A stretch of 64,000 nt of DNA from Pseudarthrobacter sp. SSS035. Lineage in GTDB: Bacteria; Actinomycetota; Actinomycetes; Actinomycetales; Micrococcaceae. The DNA lies in the NCBI RefSeq assembly GCF_023273875.1, contig NZ_CP096882.1, positions 4,464,001 through 4,528,000 on the forward strand, in the 5' to 3' direction. Shown one piece after another: positions 25,354 to 32,824 of the stretch; position 1 is the stretch's first letter; the number at the start of each line of letters is the position of its first letter. Below the pieces are notes generated by a model. That model had not been told where the DNA came from, searched no databases, and saw nothing but the letters and a program-made list of their open reading frames with translations. The position numbers were made by a program, and so were the translations under genes.

Positions 25354-26571
25354 TTAGGCGAGCGTCAACCGCAGGGGCACAGAGTCCCAGCCACGAAGGG
25401 TGTTGTTGTGATGGCGTTCGATCGCCGAAGCCAGTTCGATGCCCTTGATCCGGGGCACCAGTTGTTCCAGCAGTGACGCCGCCTGGAGGCGGGCTGCGTG
25501 CTGGCCCACGCACTGGTGGATGCCCATGCCGAAGGACAGGTGCCCGGACGGGTCGCGGGAGAGGTCGAACTTGTCGGGGTTTACCCAGCGGCGCGGATCG
25601 CGGTTCGCCGCTGCAAAGCAGAGCATGAGCCTGCTTCCTTCGGGGATGACGCTGCCGCCAATGGTGACATCGCAGGAGGTCTTACGGAAGATCTGCTGGA
25701 CCGGGGATTCCCAGCGCAGCGATTCGTCGAAGGCAACACGCGCCAAGTTGGGCTTCTTGCGCAGCGCTTCCCACTGCTCCGGGTTGGAGGCAAAGGCGTA
25801 GAGCATGCCGGAGATCCCGTAGACGGTGGTGTCCACGCCGGCCGAGAGCAGCGAGCGGGTCAGTAGCGGGGCTTGCTCGTGCAGGATGTCGCCACGGTCG
25901 GCGGCGGCCCAGATGTCGGCGCCGAAGCCCTCGGGCTTCAACGCGTCGCGCTGGCACTTGGCGGTGGCCCACTCGGTGTATTCGGCGGCCTTGCACTTGC
26001 CCTGTTCCACGAGCTCGTTGTCGGGGCCCAGTGCATTGAAGATGTGGTCGGCATAGGGCACCAGGTTTTCGCGGCCCTCCTCGGAGATGCCGGAAGCCTC
26101 GGGGAAGAAGTTCACCGGAAGCTTCGAGCCGATGTCGCGGTGCCCGTCGACCTCGACCGTCCCGCCGGGGGTGGATCCTGCCAGCAGTCCATCGATGATG
26201 CCGCTGGCCATTTCCATGCAGCCGTCCTTCATGGAGCGCAGCACCCGGGAGGACATGATCGCCTGCAGCACCTCGCGTGGTGCGTCATGCTGCGGCGGAT
26301 CCATCTGCAGCAGGCCACGGGCACGCCACGGCTCGTTGAGGCCCACGCCGGAGCCGGAGGTCAGTTCCTGCCAGTTCGCGACGGCGGCCGAAAGGTCCTC
26401 GTAGCGCCCGATCGCGTACGCGTTGTACTTGGACAAAAACACCACGGGGCCGGCCTCGCGCAGGCGCTCCTGGAACGGCAGGGGGTTGTCCAGGATTTCC
26501 GGTGAGAACGGGTCATCGTCGAGGACCGGGATGGTTCCGTGGTTAACGGGGCACTTCGTCACTGTCGACAT
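25354..26571 (-). CDS. cytochrome P450, CYP199-like (para-substituted carboxylic acid oxidation)
   Basis: A 405-residue P450 with A-G-V-D-T-T (244-249), E-S-L-R (283-286) and F-G-M-G-I-H-Q-C-V-G (347-356, heme ligand Cys354). By eye it aligns closely with CYP199A4 of Rhodopseudomonas palustris, a 4-methoxybenzoate demethylase, including F-P-E-A-S-G, E-N-L-V-P-Y-A and the N-N-T-L-R-G end. Of the CYP199A4 carboxylate-binding residues Arg92, Ser95, Arg243 and Ser244, Arg83, Arg239 and Ser240 are kept here and Ser95 is Gly86. That suggests an aromatic or alicyclic carboxylic acid as substrate. Start ATG 26571 follows AGGAGC. It sits 10 bases behind its reductase gene. Confidence 0.9.
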   Translation of the reverse strand: MSTVTKCPVNHGTIPVLDDDPFSPEILDNPLPFQERLREAGPVVFLSKYNAYAIGRYEDLSAAVANWQELTSGSGVGLNEPWRARGLLQMDPPQHDAPREVLQAIMSSRVLRSMKDGCMEMASGIIDGLLAGSTPGGTVEVDGHRDIGSKLPVNFFPEASGISEEGRENLVPYADHIFNALGPDNELVEQGKCKAAEYTEWATAKCQRDALKPEGFGADIWAAADRGDILHEQAPLLTRSLLSAGVDTTVYGISGMLYAFASNPEQWEALRKKPNLARVAFDESLRWESPVQQIFRKTSCDVTIGGSVIPEGSRLMLCFAAANRDPRRWVNPDKFDLSRDPSGHLSFGMGIHQCVGQHAARLQAASLLEQLVPRIKGIELASAIERHHNNTLRGWDSVPLRLTLA

Positions 26572-26581
26572 GGGGTAGCTC

Positions 26582-27598
26582 CTAAAGATCCAGCACGAGG
26601 CGATCGGTGATCGCGCGTGAGACACATACAAACATTCGGTCGTTCTTGGCGCGCTCCGCGTCATTGAGCAGCGAGTCACGGTGCTCCGGGGTACCCTGCA
26701 GGACGCTGACCTCACAAGTGCCGCACACACCTTCGTTGCAGGAGGAGAGCACCGGGACGCCGGCATCGCTCAACGCCGAAAGCACCGTTTCGTCGGTCCC
26801 GACGGTGATGCACCGCTTGGACAGTGCCAGTTCGAGTTCGAACGGCTCGGTCCGCACCGGTGCAGGCAGCGTTGCCGGCACGAAGCGTTCGAAGCGCACC
26901 GCCCAGGACGGCCACGCGGCTGCGGCACCGGCCACCGCGTTCAACAACGGCTCCGGTCCGCAGCAGTAGACCCGTCCCCCGTCGAGGGGTTCGTTCAGGA
27001 AGGTGAGGTTCAGGTGGCCCAGTTCGTCCTGCGGCCAGATGGTGACCTTGTCGCCGTACTGGGCGAGCACGTCGAGGAAAGCCATCGAGACACGCGTCCG
27101 GCCGCCGTAGTGCAGGTGCCAGTCGATGCCCAGCTGTTCAGCGGCGGTAATCATCGTCATGATCGGGGTGATCCCGATGCCGCCGGCAATGAATTCGTAG
27201 CGGGTCGCCTGGGACAGGTGGAAGTTATTGCGGGGAGTTCCCACAGTGAGCATGTCCCCGACGGCGAGCCGGTCATGGATGTAGCGGGAGCCGCCCTTGG
27301 AGTTCGGTTCGTTCAGGACCGCAACCTCATACCCGTGCGGGTCCCAGCGGTCGCCACACAGGGAGTAGTGGCGCGAGAGGGCTCCGGCATCGGCGGTGGG
27401 GAGCACCAGTTCGATGTGTGAACCGGGTGTCCAGTCAGGGACGCGGCCGTTGTGCGGCTCCTCGAGTCGCAAGCGCACGACACCATCGGCGATGACATCC
27501 TTCCGCGCGACCCGGAGGGACTGGATCCCAGGGTGACCGGCAGCGGGCTTGGAGGCCGACAAAGCGTCGACCGTGAGCGAAGCGGCATTAGTAGGCAT
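26582..27598 (-). CDS. flavin/[2Fe-2S] oxygenase reductase (phthalate-dioxygenase-reductase type)
   Basis: A 338-residue electron-transfer protein: an FMN/FAD barrel with R-H-Y-S-L (76-80), an NAD(P) domain with A-G-G-I-G-I-T-P (138-145) and C-G-P-E-P (213-217), then a C-terminal plant-type ferredoxin domain with Cys287, Cys292, Cys295 and Cys325. This order is that of VanB and phthalate dioxygenase reductases, which normally serve Rieske oxygenases. Here it directly precedes a P450, so it is probably that enzyme's single-component redox partner. The start is ATG 27598; upstream in-frame codons to 27745 are arginine/cysteine-rich and unlikely. Confidence 0.9.
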   Translation of the reverse strand: MPTNAASLTVDALSASKPAAGHPGIQSLRVARKDVIADGVVRLRLEEPHNGRVPDWTPGSHIELVLPTADAGALSRHYSLCGDRWDPHGYEVAVLNEPNSKGGSRYIHDRLAVGDMLTVGTPRNNFHLSQATRYEFIAGGIGITPIMTMITAAEQLGIDWHLHYGGRTRVSMAFLDVLAQYGDKVTIWPQDELGHLNLTFLNEPLDGGRVYCCGPEPLLNAVAGAAAAWPSWAVRFERFVPATLPAPVRTEPFELELALSKRCITVGTDETVLSALSDAGVPVLSSCNEGVCGTCEVSVLQGTPEHRDSLLNDAERAKNDRMFVCVSRAITDRLVLDL

Positions 27599-27644
27599 AT
27601 AACGATCATCCGCGCAACGCACAGCTGTAATCAATCTCACAAAC

Positions 27645-27659
27645 CTATCAAGGCGATAG
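27645..27659. promoter_or_regulatory. CTATC-N5-GATAG operator candidate
   Basis: CTATC-AAGGC-GATAG, an inverted repeat 47 bases upstream of the reductase/P450 pair. The same 15-base arrangement (CTATC-GCCTC-GATAG) occurs at 48667, and reversed half-sites occur at 29213 and 39377. Recurrence in promoters of one pathway suggests a shared regulator. Confidence 0.4.
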
Positions 27660-27713
27660 CCACGTAGCAGCGGGCGACTGCTTGACAGCGAACCACAGCT
27701 GTATTTGACACAA

Positions 27714-27755
27714 AAACGTCCCCGTGTACCGCAGGTGCGGTACACGGGGACGTTT
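27714..27755 (-). terminator. rho-independent terminator, 20-bp stem
   Basis: A perfect inverted repeat with two 20-base arms (27714-27733 and 27736-27755) and a 2-base loop centre. On the minus strand it ends in TTTTTG, so it should stop transcripts coming from the binding-protein gene at 27947-29068. It resembles the hairpin at 29258, of which it is probably a duplicate. Confidence 0.75.
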
Positions 27756-27762
27756 GTCCTGC

Positions 27763-27860
27763 TGAGGCGTTGGTGCGGGCCTCACGGCGGGAGCCCTGGC
27801 CCGCGAGCTCGTTGCGGGCCAGCAATGTTCCCACGGACCTCGTCTGGAGCCGTCGGCGGG
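27763..27860 (-). pseudogene. duplicated 3' end of an acyl-CoA dehydrogenase gene
   Basis: About 100 bases closely match the last 30-odd codons of the ACAD gene at 29307-30548 (compare L-A-R-N-E-L and R-R-E-A-R-x-N-A in both), next to an equivalent hairpin. Only the tail is present and its stop codon is changed. Together with the second binding-protein gene it shows that the block binding protein-kinase-ACAD-terminator was duplicated and one copy then lost the kinase and most of the ACAD. Confidence 0.75.
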
Positions 27861-27946
27861 CATGCCGTCCACTGCCCATCGAGCCATGCCCGCAACTTAT
27901 CCAGGTTCAGGCCGGAGGGTGATTTCGGCGCGTATTGCTTTCCCGC

Positions 27947-29068
27947 TTACGCGCGTGCAAATTCCGGGACGAGCTGCTCATAAGTGATATTGCCCTTCTT
28001 GACGCTGCCAAAACGCAGCGCGAGTTCGGCCATGTTTTCAACAGTTTCTTTCGTTGCCTTGAACAGCGGGCTCAGCTTGGGTTGCACATCGGCACCATAG
28101 TGCTTGACGTACTCCGTGGCGATTTCGGGTGCGTTGCCGCCAAGCCCGTTGTCGTTAAGCAGCTTGGCTGCCGCTTCCGTGTTCTCGCCGACCCATTTGC
28201 TGGCCGCTTCCTGCGCCGCCAGCCAGCTCTGCACAACTTCCGGCTGCTGCTGCGCCGTCTCTTCGCGGACGGCGATAGCGACAACTGCCTGGTTGCGAAG
28301 CAACTCCGGCGCACTGGCTTCGGCGAAGTCCAGCAAGATCGTCCCCGCCGTTTCCTTGGCAATGAACCGCGTCGCCGTCCACTGGACCCCAACGTAGGCA
28401 TCAATGCGCTTGGCCTTGATGTTCGGGATCGCCTGGGCAGTGGGGCCGACGGCCAGCACCGTGACGTCGCCAGCCTTCATGCCCGCCAATTCAAGGGCCA
28501 ACCGCAGCTGCAGGTCACCACCGGCGCCAACTGCCGTGACACCGATCATCTTGCCCTTCAGGGAGTGCATCTTCTCCTCGAAGCTTGCATCGGCCGCCGG
28601 CCACTGGCTATCCGGACCGCCAACGATCCCGTAGGTGGTTTCCAGGTTGCGGAAACCAACCAGCACCGGGCGCTTGCCCTTGGAGCTGTTCGCGTGGGTT
28701 GCCATCAACAGCCCCGTGTCGGCGGCGTACCCGTCGACGGCACCTGCAACCAGCAGCTGGAATGCCTGGACACCGCTTTGCGGGGTGATGTGCTTGGGAA
28801 CCTCGAGTTGGTGCTGCGCGTAGATCTTGTTTTCCAGGTTGATGGTGTCAAGGAAGTACGCATCGCCGGGGAACGCCGCAACGGCGAACTTGTGCGTAGC
28901 ACCCAACGCCGCGGGTGCATCCTTGCCCCCGCAGGCCGCCAGCAACGAGGCAGAACCAAATGCAGCCGCACCAAGTCCCGCATACCTCAACAGCGATCGG
29001 CGCGAGACTCCGTTGTTCAATGCCCGCAGACCCCCAAGAGGCAATCCGCCATTCTGTGACTCAAACAT
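27947..29068 (-). CDS. Tat-exported lipoprotein substrate-binding protein (NitT/TauT type), paralogue 1
   Basis: A 373-residue extracytoplasmic ABC binding protein. The leader has a twin-arginine motif S-R-R-S-L-L-R (22-28) and a lipobox L-A-A-C with Cys46 as the lipidated residue. The mature part resembles the NMT1/SsuA-like fold (V-G-F-R-N-L-E-T-T-Y-G-I-V). AGGAGT precedes ATG 29068. Its near twin lies at 31631-32752, with similar upstream sequence too. It probably feeds the ATPase (47.6 kb) and permease (49.7 kb). The ligand is unknown. Confidence 0.85.
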   Translation of the reverse strand: MFESQNGGLPLGGLRALNNGVSRRSLLRYAGLGAAAFGSASLLAACGGKDAPAALGATHKFAVAAFPGDAYFLDTINLENKIYAQHQLEVPKHITPQSGVQAFQLLVAGAVDGYAADTGLLMATHANSSKGKRPVLVGFRNLETTYGIVGGPDSQWPAADASFEEKMHSLKGKMIGVTAVGAGGDLQLRLALELAGMKAGDVTVLAVGPTAQAIPNIKAKRIDAYVGVQWTATRFIAKETAGTILLDFAEASAPELLRNQAVVAIAVREETAQQQPEVVQSWLAAQEAASKWVGENTEAAAKLLNDNGLGGNAPEIATEYVKHYGADVQPKLSPLFKATKETVENMAELALRFGSVKKGNITYEQLVPEFARA

Positions 29069-29212
29069 TCATACTCCTGCGTGGTTGATTCGTGCTTGGT
29101 GATGTTGCTTGCGTGGCAATTCGCCACCCAGGATCCGCACCTTCGAACAAGCGGCGTGACCCAAGTCTCTTTGAGGAATACATGTGTTGGAAGCGCAACA
29201 ACGATTGCAGGG

Positions 29213-29231
29213 TGATAGGACTCCCCTATCA
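29213..29231. promoter_or_regulatory. GATAG/CTATC operator candidate upstream of binding-protein gene
   Basis: TGATAGG-ACTCC-CCTATCA is a perfect 7-5-7 inverted repeat about 145 bases before the binding-protein start at 29068. The longer string CAGGGTGATA-N9-TATC that contains it is repeated with identical spacing at 39371-39393, upstream of the acyl-CoA synthetase gene. Confidence 0.5.
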
Positions 29232-29257
29232 GGGGTCCAAATGAGTGCGGACATAAA

Positions 29258-29298
29258 AATGTCCCCCCGCACCGCGGTTGCGATACGGGGGGGACATT
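29258..29298 (-). terminator. rho-independent terminator after the acyl-CoA dehydrogenase gene
   Basis: AATGTCCCCCC (29258-29268) pairs with GGGGGGACATT (29288-29298). On the minus strand the stem is followed by TTTTTATG. It lies just 8 bases beyond the stop codon of the ACAD gene and ends the binding protein-kinase-ACAD operon. Confidence 0.75.
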
Positions 29299-29306
29299 GA
29301 TCCTGC

Positions 29307-30548
29307 TTAGGCGTTGGCGCGGGCCTCACGGCGGGCGCGCTGGCGCTTGAGTTCGTTGCGGGCCAGCGAGTTCTTGTGCACCTCGTCGGGGCCGTCGGCG
29401 AAGCGGAGCGTGCGCGCATAGGCGAACGCGGAGGACAGGAAGAAGTCCTGCGACAGGCCACCGGCACCGTGGACCTGGATCGCCTTGTCGAGGATCCATT
29501 CAACGGTGGACGGGGTGGCGATCTTGATGGCCTGGATCTCGGTGTGGGCTCCCTTGTTGCCAACGGTGTCCATGAGCCAGGCGGTCTTGAGGACCATCAG
29601 GCGCAGCTGCTCGACACGGACGCGGGACTCGGCGATCCAGTCACGGATCACTCCCTGGTCGCTCAGCGGCTTGCCAAAGGCAACACGGCTGTCGGCACGC
29701 TCGCACATCATGGAGATGGCACGCTCGGCCATGCCGATGGCACGCATGCAGTGGTGGATGCGGCCGGGGCCCAGACGGGCCTGGGCGATGGCGAATCCGT
29801 CGCCTTCCCCGCCGATCAGGTTTGTCACTGGGACCCGCACGTTCTCGAACACGATCTCGGCGTGGCCGCCGTTGTAGGTGTCCTCGAAGCCGAGGATCTT
29901 CATGCCGCGCTTGATGTTCACGCCCGGGGTGTCGCGCGGAACCAGGATCTGGCTCTGCTGACGATGGCGATCGGCCGTCGGGTCGGTCTTGCCCATGACG
30001 ATCAGGATCTTGGCGTTCGGGTTCATCGCACCGGTGATGAACCATTTGCGGCCGTTGATCACGTACTCATCGCCGTCACGCACGATGGAGGTCTCAATGT
30101 TTGTCGCATCCGAGGAGGCGACGGCGGGTTCCGTCATGGCAAAGGCGGAACGGATTTCGCCGTTGAGCAGCGGCTTGAGCCACTTTTCCTTCTGCTCTTC
30201 GGTACCGAACTCGGCAAGCAACTCCATGTTGCCGGTGTCCGGGGCTGCGCAGTTCAGTGCCGCCGGGGCAAGGGTGCGGCTGCGTCCGGTGATTTCGGCA
30301 AGCGGGGCGTACTGCACGTTGGTCAGCCCGGCCCCCTCTTCGCCGGGCAGGAACAGGTTCCACAGGCCACGGCGGCGCGCTTCGGCACGCAATTTCTGCA
30401 GGATCGGGGATTCCGAGAACGCGTACTGGTTCTCAAGGTTGTCCAGTTCCTCCTGGTATGCGGCTTCGTTCGGGTACACATACCCATACATGAAGTCGAC
30501 AAGCTCCTTCTTCAGGAGTTCGGTCCGCTCGTCCGTTGAGAAATCCAT
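29307..30548 (-). CDS. ACAD10/11-like acyl-CoA dehydrogenase
   Basis: A 413-residue acyl-CoA dehydrogenase of the ACAD10/11 branch, shown by A-P-D-T-G-N-M-E-L-L, S-A-F-A-M-T-E-P-A-V-A-S-S-D-A-T, H-R-Q-Q-S-Q-I-L-V-P and G-P-G-R-I-H-H-C-M-R. Members of this branch (mammalian ACAD11, Pseudomonas LvaC) turn phosphorylated 4-hydroxyacyl-CoA into 2-enoyl-CoA. The ATG follows directly on the stop of the kinase gene (TAGATG), and in ACAD10/11 the two domains are one protein. So it probably acts after the kinase in removing a 4-hydroxyl group; the particular acyl chain is unknown. Confidence 0.88.
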   Translation of the reverse strand: MDFSTDERTELLKKELVDFMYGYVYPNEAAYQEELDNLENQYAFSESPILQKLRAEARRRGLWNLFLPGEEGAGLTNVQYAPLAEITGRSRTLAPAALNCAAPDTGNMELLAEFGTEEQKEKWLKPLLNGEIRSAFAMTEPAVASSDATNIETSIVRDGDEYVINGRKWFITGAMNPNAKILIVMGKTDPTADRHRQQSQILVPRDTPGVNIKRGMKILGFEDTYNGGHAEIVFENVRVPVTNLIGGEGDGFAIAQARLGPGRIHHCMRAIGMAERAISMMCERADSRVAFGKPLSDQGVIRDWIAESRVRVEQLRLMVLKTAWLMDTVGNKGAHTEIQAIKIATPSTVEWILDKAIQVHGAGGLSQDFFLSSAFAYARTLRFADGPDEVHKNSLARNELKRQRARREARANA

Positions 30549-31634
30549 CTACTTATACTCCTTCAGTGATTCGAGCCCGAGTCCCAGCAGCAAAGGCACA
30601 GTGCTGCCGCTGTCTTCGAAGCCCTCGCCAACAGTTTGGCGGTTGATGTGTCTGTAGCGGACGCCTTCGGAAATGCCAGCCAGCTTGAAGCAAGCCAATC
30701 CCATGTAGAAGCCGAATCCGTCAAGAGAGCGGCCGCTCTCTGTCTCATACAGCGCCATGATCTCGTCCTCAGAGGGGTAGCCCGGCGCCATGGTCACGTC
30801 GTATGTGGCTGGGTCCGTCGACGGCCGAGCTGCCACGATCCGTGCGCGCCGCTGGTAGATCAGCATCAGCGCCAAGTCCAGCAGCGGGTCCCCCAGCGTG
30901 GCCATCTCCCAGTCGATGACTGCGGCCGGCAGGTCGTCGGCCCCCATCAACACGTTGTCCAGGCGAAAATCGCCATGGACGATGCCCGAGGCAGACTCGG
31001 ACGGCACTGCGGCAACGAGCATTTCGTAAAGCTTGTCCGCGCCGGAAAGTTCGCGGGTGAAGGATGCATCGAGCTGCTGCTTCCAGCGCTTCACCTGGCG
31101 ACCGAGGAAGCCCTCGGGCCTGCCGAAGTCATGCAGGCCAACTTCGGCGGGATCCACGCGGTGCAGCTTCGCCAAGGTACGCACCAGCTCGGTCCCGATT
31201 GCCCGGGTGCGTGCCTCGCCGAGCGGTTTGATCTCGTCGGCATACCGGTACGGCACACCTTCAATCCGCTCCATAATGTAGAAGTCGGCACCCAGGACGT
31301 CCTTGTCGCCGCAATAGGCAAACATCCTCGCCACCGGGACATTCGTGTTTCGAAGCGCATCGGCCATGGTGTACTCGCGGCGCATGTCGTGGGCGGTGGC
31401 CATGATTGTGCCCAGCGGTGGGCGGCGCACAATCCATTGGCGGACGCCGTCAGTGAGCTCATAGGTCAGGTTCGATTTTCCGCCCTGGATCAGGCTGGCC
31501 GAAAGCTCCCCCGAAACGAGTCCGGGGCACTCCCGGGCCAACCAATCCACCAGACGGTCAAGGTCGAGCCCGGTGGGCGATTCGTGGCGCGTCGCCACGC
31601 CGCCGTCGTTTGCTGTCTTCATCACGTCCCTCAT
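30549..31634 (-). CDS. APH-family kinase, ACAD10/11 N-terminal-domain-like (probable 4-hydroxyacyl-CoA kinase)
   Basis: A 361-residue phosphotransferase. The catalytic loop I-V-H-G-D-F-R-L-D-N (218-227) and metal-binding V-I-D-W-E-M-A-T-L-G-D-P (239-250) match the kinase domain of ACAD10/11 and LvaA, which phosphorylate 4-hydroxyacyl-CoAs, rather than aminoglycoside kinases. ATG 31634 overlaps the binding-protein stop as ATGA; an ATG at 31622 is an alternative. No homologue of the small LvaB partner is seen nearby. The function is inferred from family and from the ACAD gene directly downstream. Confidence 0.85.
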   Translation of the reverse strand: MRDVMKTANDGGVATRHESPTGLDLDRLVDWLARECPGLVSGELSASLIQGGKSNLTYELTDGVRQWIVRRPPLGTIMATAHDMRREYTMADALRNTNVPVARMFAYCGDKDVLGADFYIMERIEGVPYRYADEIKPLGEARTRAIGTELVRTLAKLHRVDPAEVGLHDFGRPEGFLGRQVKRWKQQLDASFTRELSGADKLYEMLVAAVPSESASGIVHGDFRLDNVLMGADDLPAAVIDWEMATLGDPLLDLALMLIYQRRARIVAARPSTDPATYDVTMAPGYPSEDEIMALYETESGRSLDGFGFYMGLACFKLAGISEGVRYRHINRQTVGEGFEDSGSTVPLLLGLGLESLKEYK

Positions 31635-32752
31635 GCCCGGGCGAACTCCGGGACGAGCGCCTCATAGGTGATGTCGCCCTCCTTGACGCTGCCAAAGCGC
31701 AGGGCAAGTTCGGCCATGCGGTCCACGGTCTCCTTCGTTGCCTTGAACGTCGGCTGGAGCTTGGGCGCCACCTCGCTCGCATAGTGCTCGACGTAGGCCG
31801 CAGCGATGTCGGGCGCCTTTCCGCCGAGCCCGGAGGTGTTGAGCAGATCGGCCGCGGCCGCCCGGTTCCCCATGATCCACTTGCTGGCATCGTCCTGGGC
31901 AGCCAACCAGTTCTGGACGACTTCCGGATGCTGCAGCACCATTTCCTCGCGGACGCCCATCGCGACCACGGCCTGGTTGCGCATCAGCTCGGGCACATTC
32001 GCTTCGGCGAAGTCAATGAGGATCTTCCCGCCGGTCTCTTGGGCGACGAAGCGCGTGGCAGTCCACTGGACGGTGACGTAGGCATCGATGCGCCCGGCAT
32101 TCAGGTTAGGAATCGCCTGCGCGGTGGGGCCCACGGCGAGGGCCGTGACGTCGCTGTAGTTCATGCCTGCCAGCTCAAGGGCAAGCTTCAACTGCAGGTC
32201 GGCACCCGCGCCAACGGACGAGACACCAACTTTCTTGCCCTTCAGTGATGCGATCTTCTCTTCGAAACTCGCCTCGGGCCCGGGCCAGCTGAAGTTCTTG
32301 CTGCCGACGATCCCGTAAGTTGTTTCGACCGTCCGGAACCCGACGAGCAGCGGGCGCTTGCCCTTCGAGCTGTTCGCGTGGGTTGCCATCAGCAGCAGCG
32401 TGTCCGATGCGTATGCATCGACGGCGCCCGCGACAAGCAACTGGTATGCCTGGACGCCGCTTTGTGGGCTGAGGTGTTTCGGGACCTCGAGCCGGTGCTT
32501 GGCGTAATCGTTGTTCTCGAGATTAATCGCATCAAGGAAATACGCGTCGCCAGGGAAGGCGGCAACGGCGAATTTCTGCGCCTCGCCAGCAGAAGCCGGA
32601 CTGCCGCCGCCGCCACAGGCCGTCAGCAATGAGGCCGAGCCAATCGCCGCCGCGCCGAGGCCGAAATACTGCAACAGCGAACGCCGCGATAGCGCGCTGT
32701 CCAACGTCCGCGGACCCCCGAAGGGCGATCCACCGTTCTGTGACTCAAACAT
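31631..32752 (-). CDS. Tat-exported lipoprotein substrate-binding protein (NitT/TauT type), paralogue 2
   Basis: A 373-residue close paralogue of the product of 27947-29068, identical in length and similar over the whole protein. Leader: S-R-R-S-L-L-Q (22-28) and lipobox L-T-A-C with Cys46. The first ten residues M-F-E-S-Q-N-G-G-x-P are shared, as is the upstream ACTCCTG...GTGG...GATTCGTGC sequence (plus strand). It heads the operon with the kinase and ACAD genes. Divergence in the region around residues 100-140 may mean different ligand preference. Confidence 0.87.
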   Translation of the reverse strand: MFESQNGGSPFGGPRTLDSALSRRSLLQYFGLGAAAIGSASLLTACGGGGSPASAGEAQKFAVAAFPGDAYFLDAINLENNDYAKHRLEVPKHLSPQSGVQAYQLLVAGAVDAYASDTLLLMATHANSSKGKRPLLVGFRTVETTYGIVGSKNFSWPGPEASFEEKIASLKGKKVGVSSVGAGADLQLKLALELAGMNYSDVTALAVGPTAQAIPNLNAGRIDAYVTVQWTATRFVAQETGGKILIDFAEANVPELMRNQAVVAMGVREEMVLQHPEVVQNWLAAQDDASKWIMGNRAAAADLLNTSGLGGKAPDIAAAYVEHYASEVAPKLQPTFKATKETVDRMAELALRFGSVKEGDITYEALVPEFARA

Positions 32753-32824
32753 TATTACTCCTGTGTGGTCGATTCGTGCCTGACGGCCGTTGCGGTCTTC
32801 ATTGCCCGCATTGAAACAACGTGG

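Noticed and set aside
26582..27598. Vanillate demethylase reductase (VanB) with the partner VanA nearby
   Set aside because: Domain order fits, but no Rieske-type oxygenase gene occurs in the window, and a P450 gene follows at 10 bases.
30549..31634. Aminoglycoside resistance kinase
   Set aside because: The APH fold is shared, but the I-D-W-E-M-A-T-L-G-D-P signature and the neighbouring ACAD gene place it in the ACAD10/11 group.
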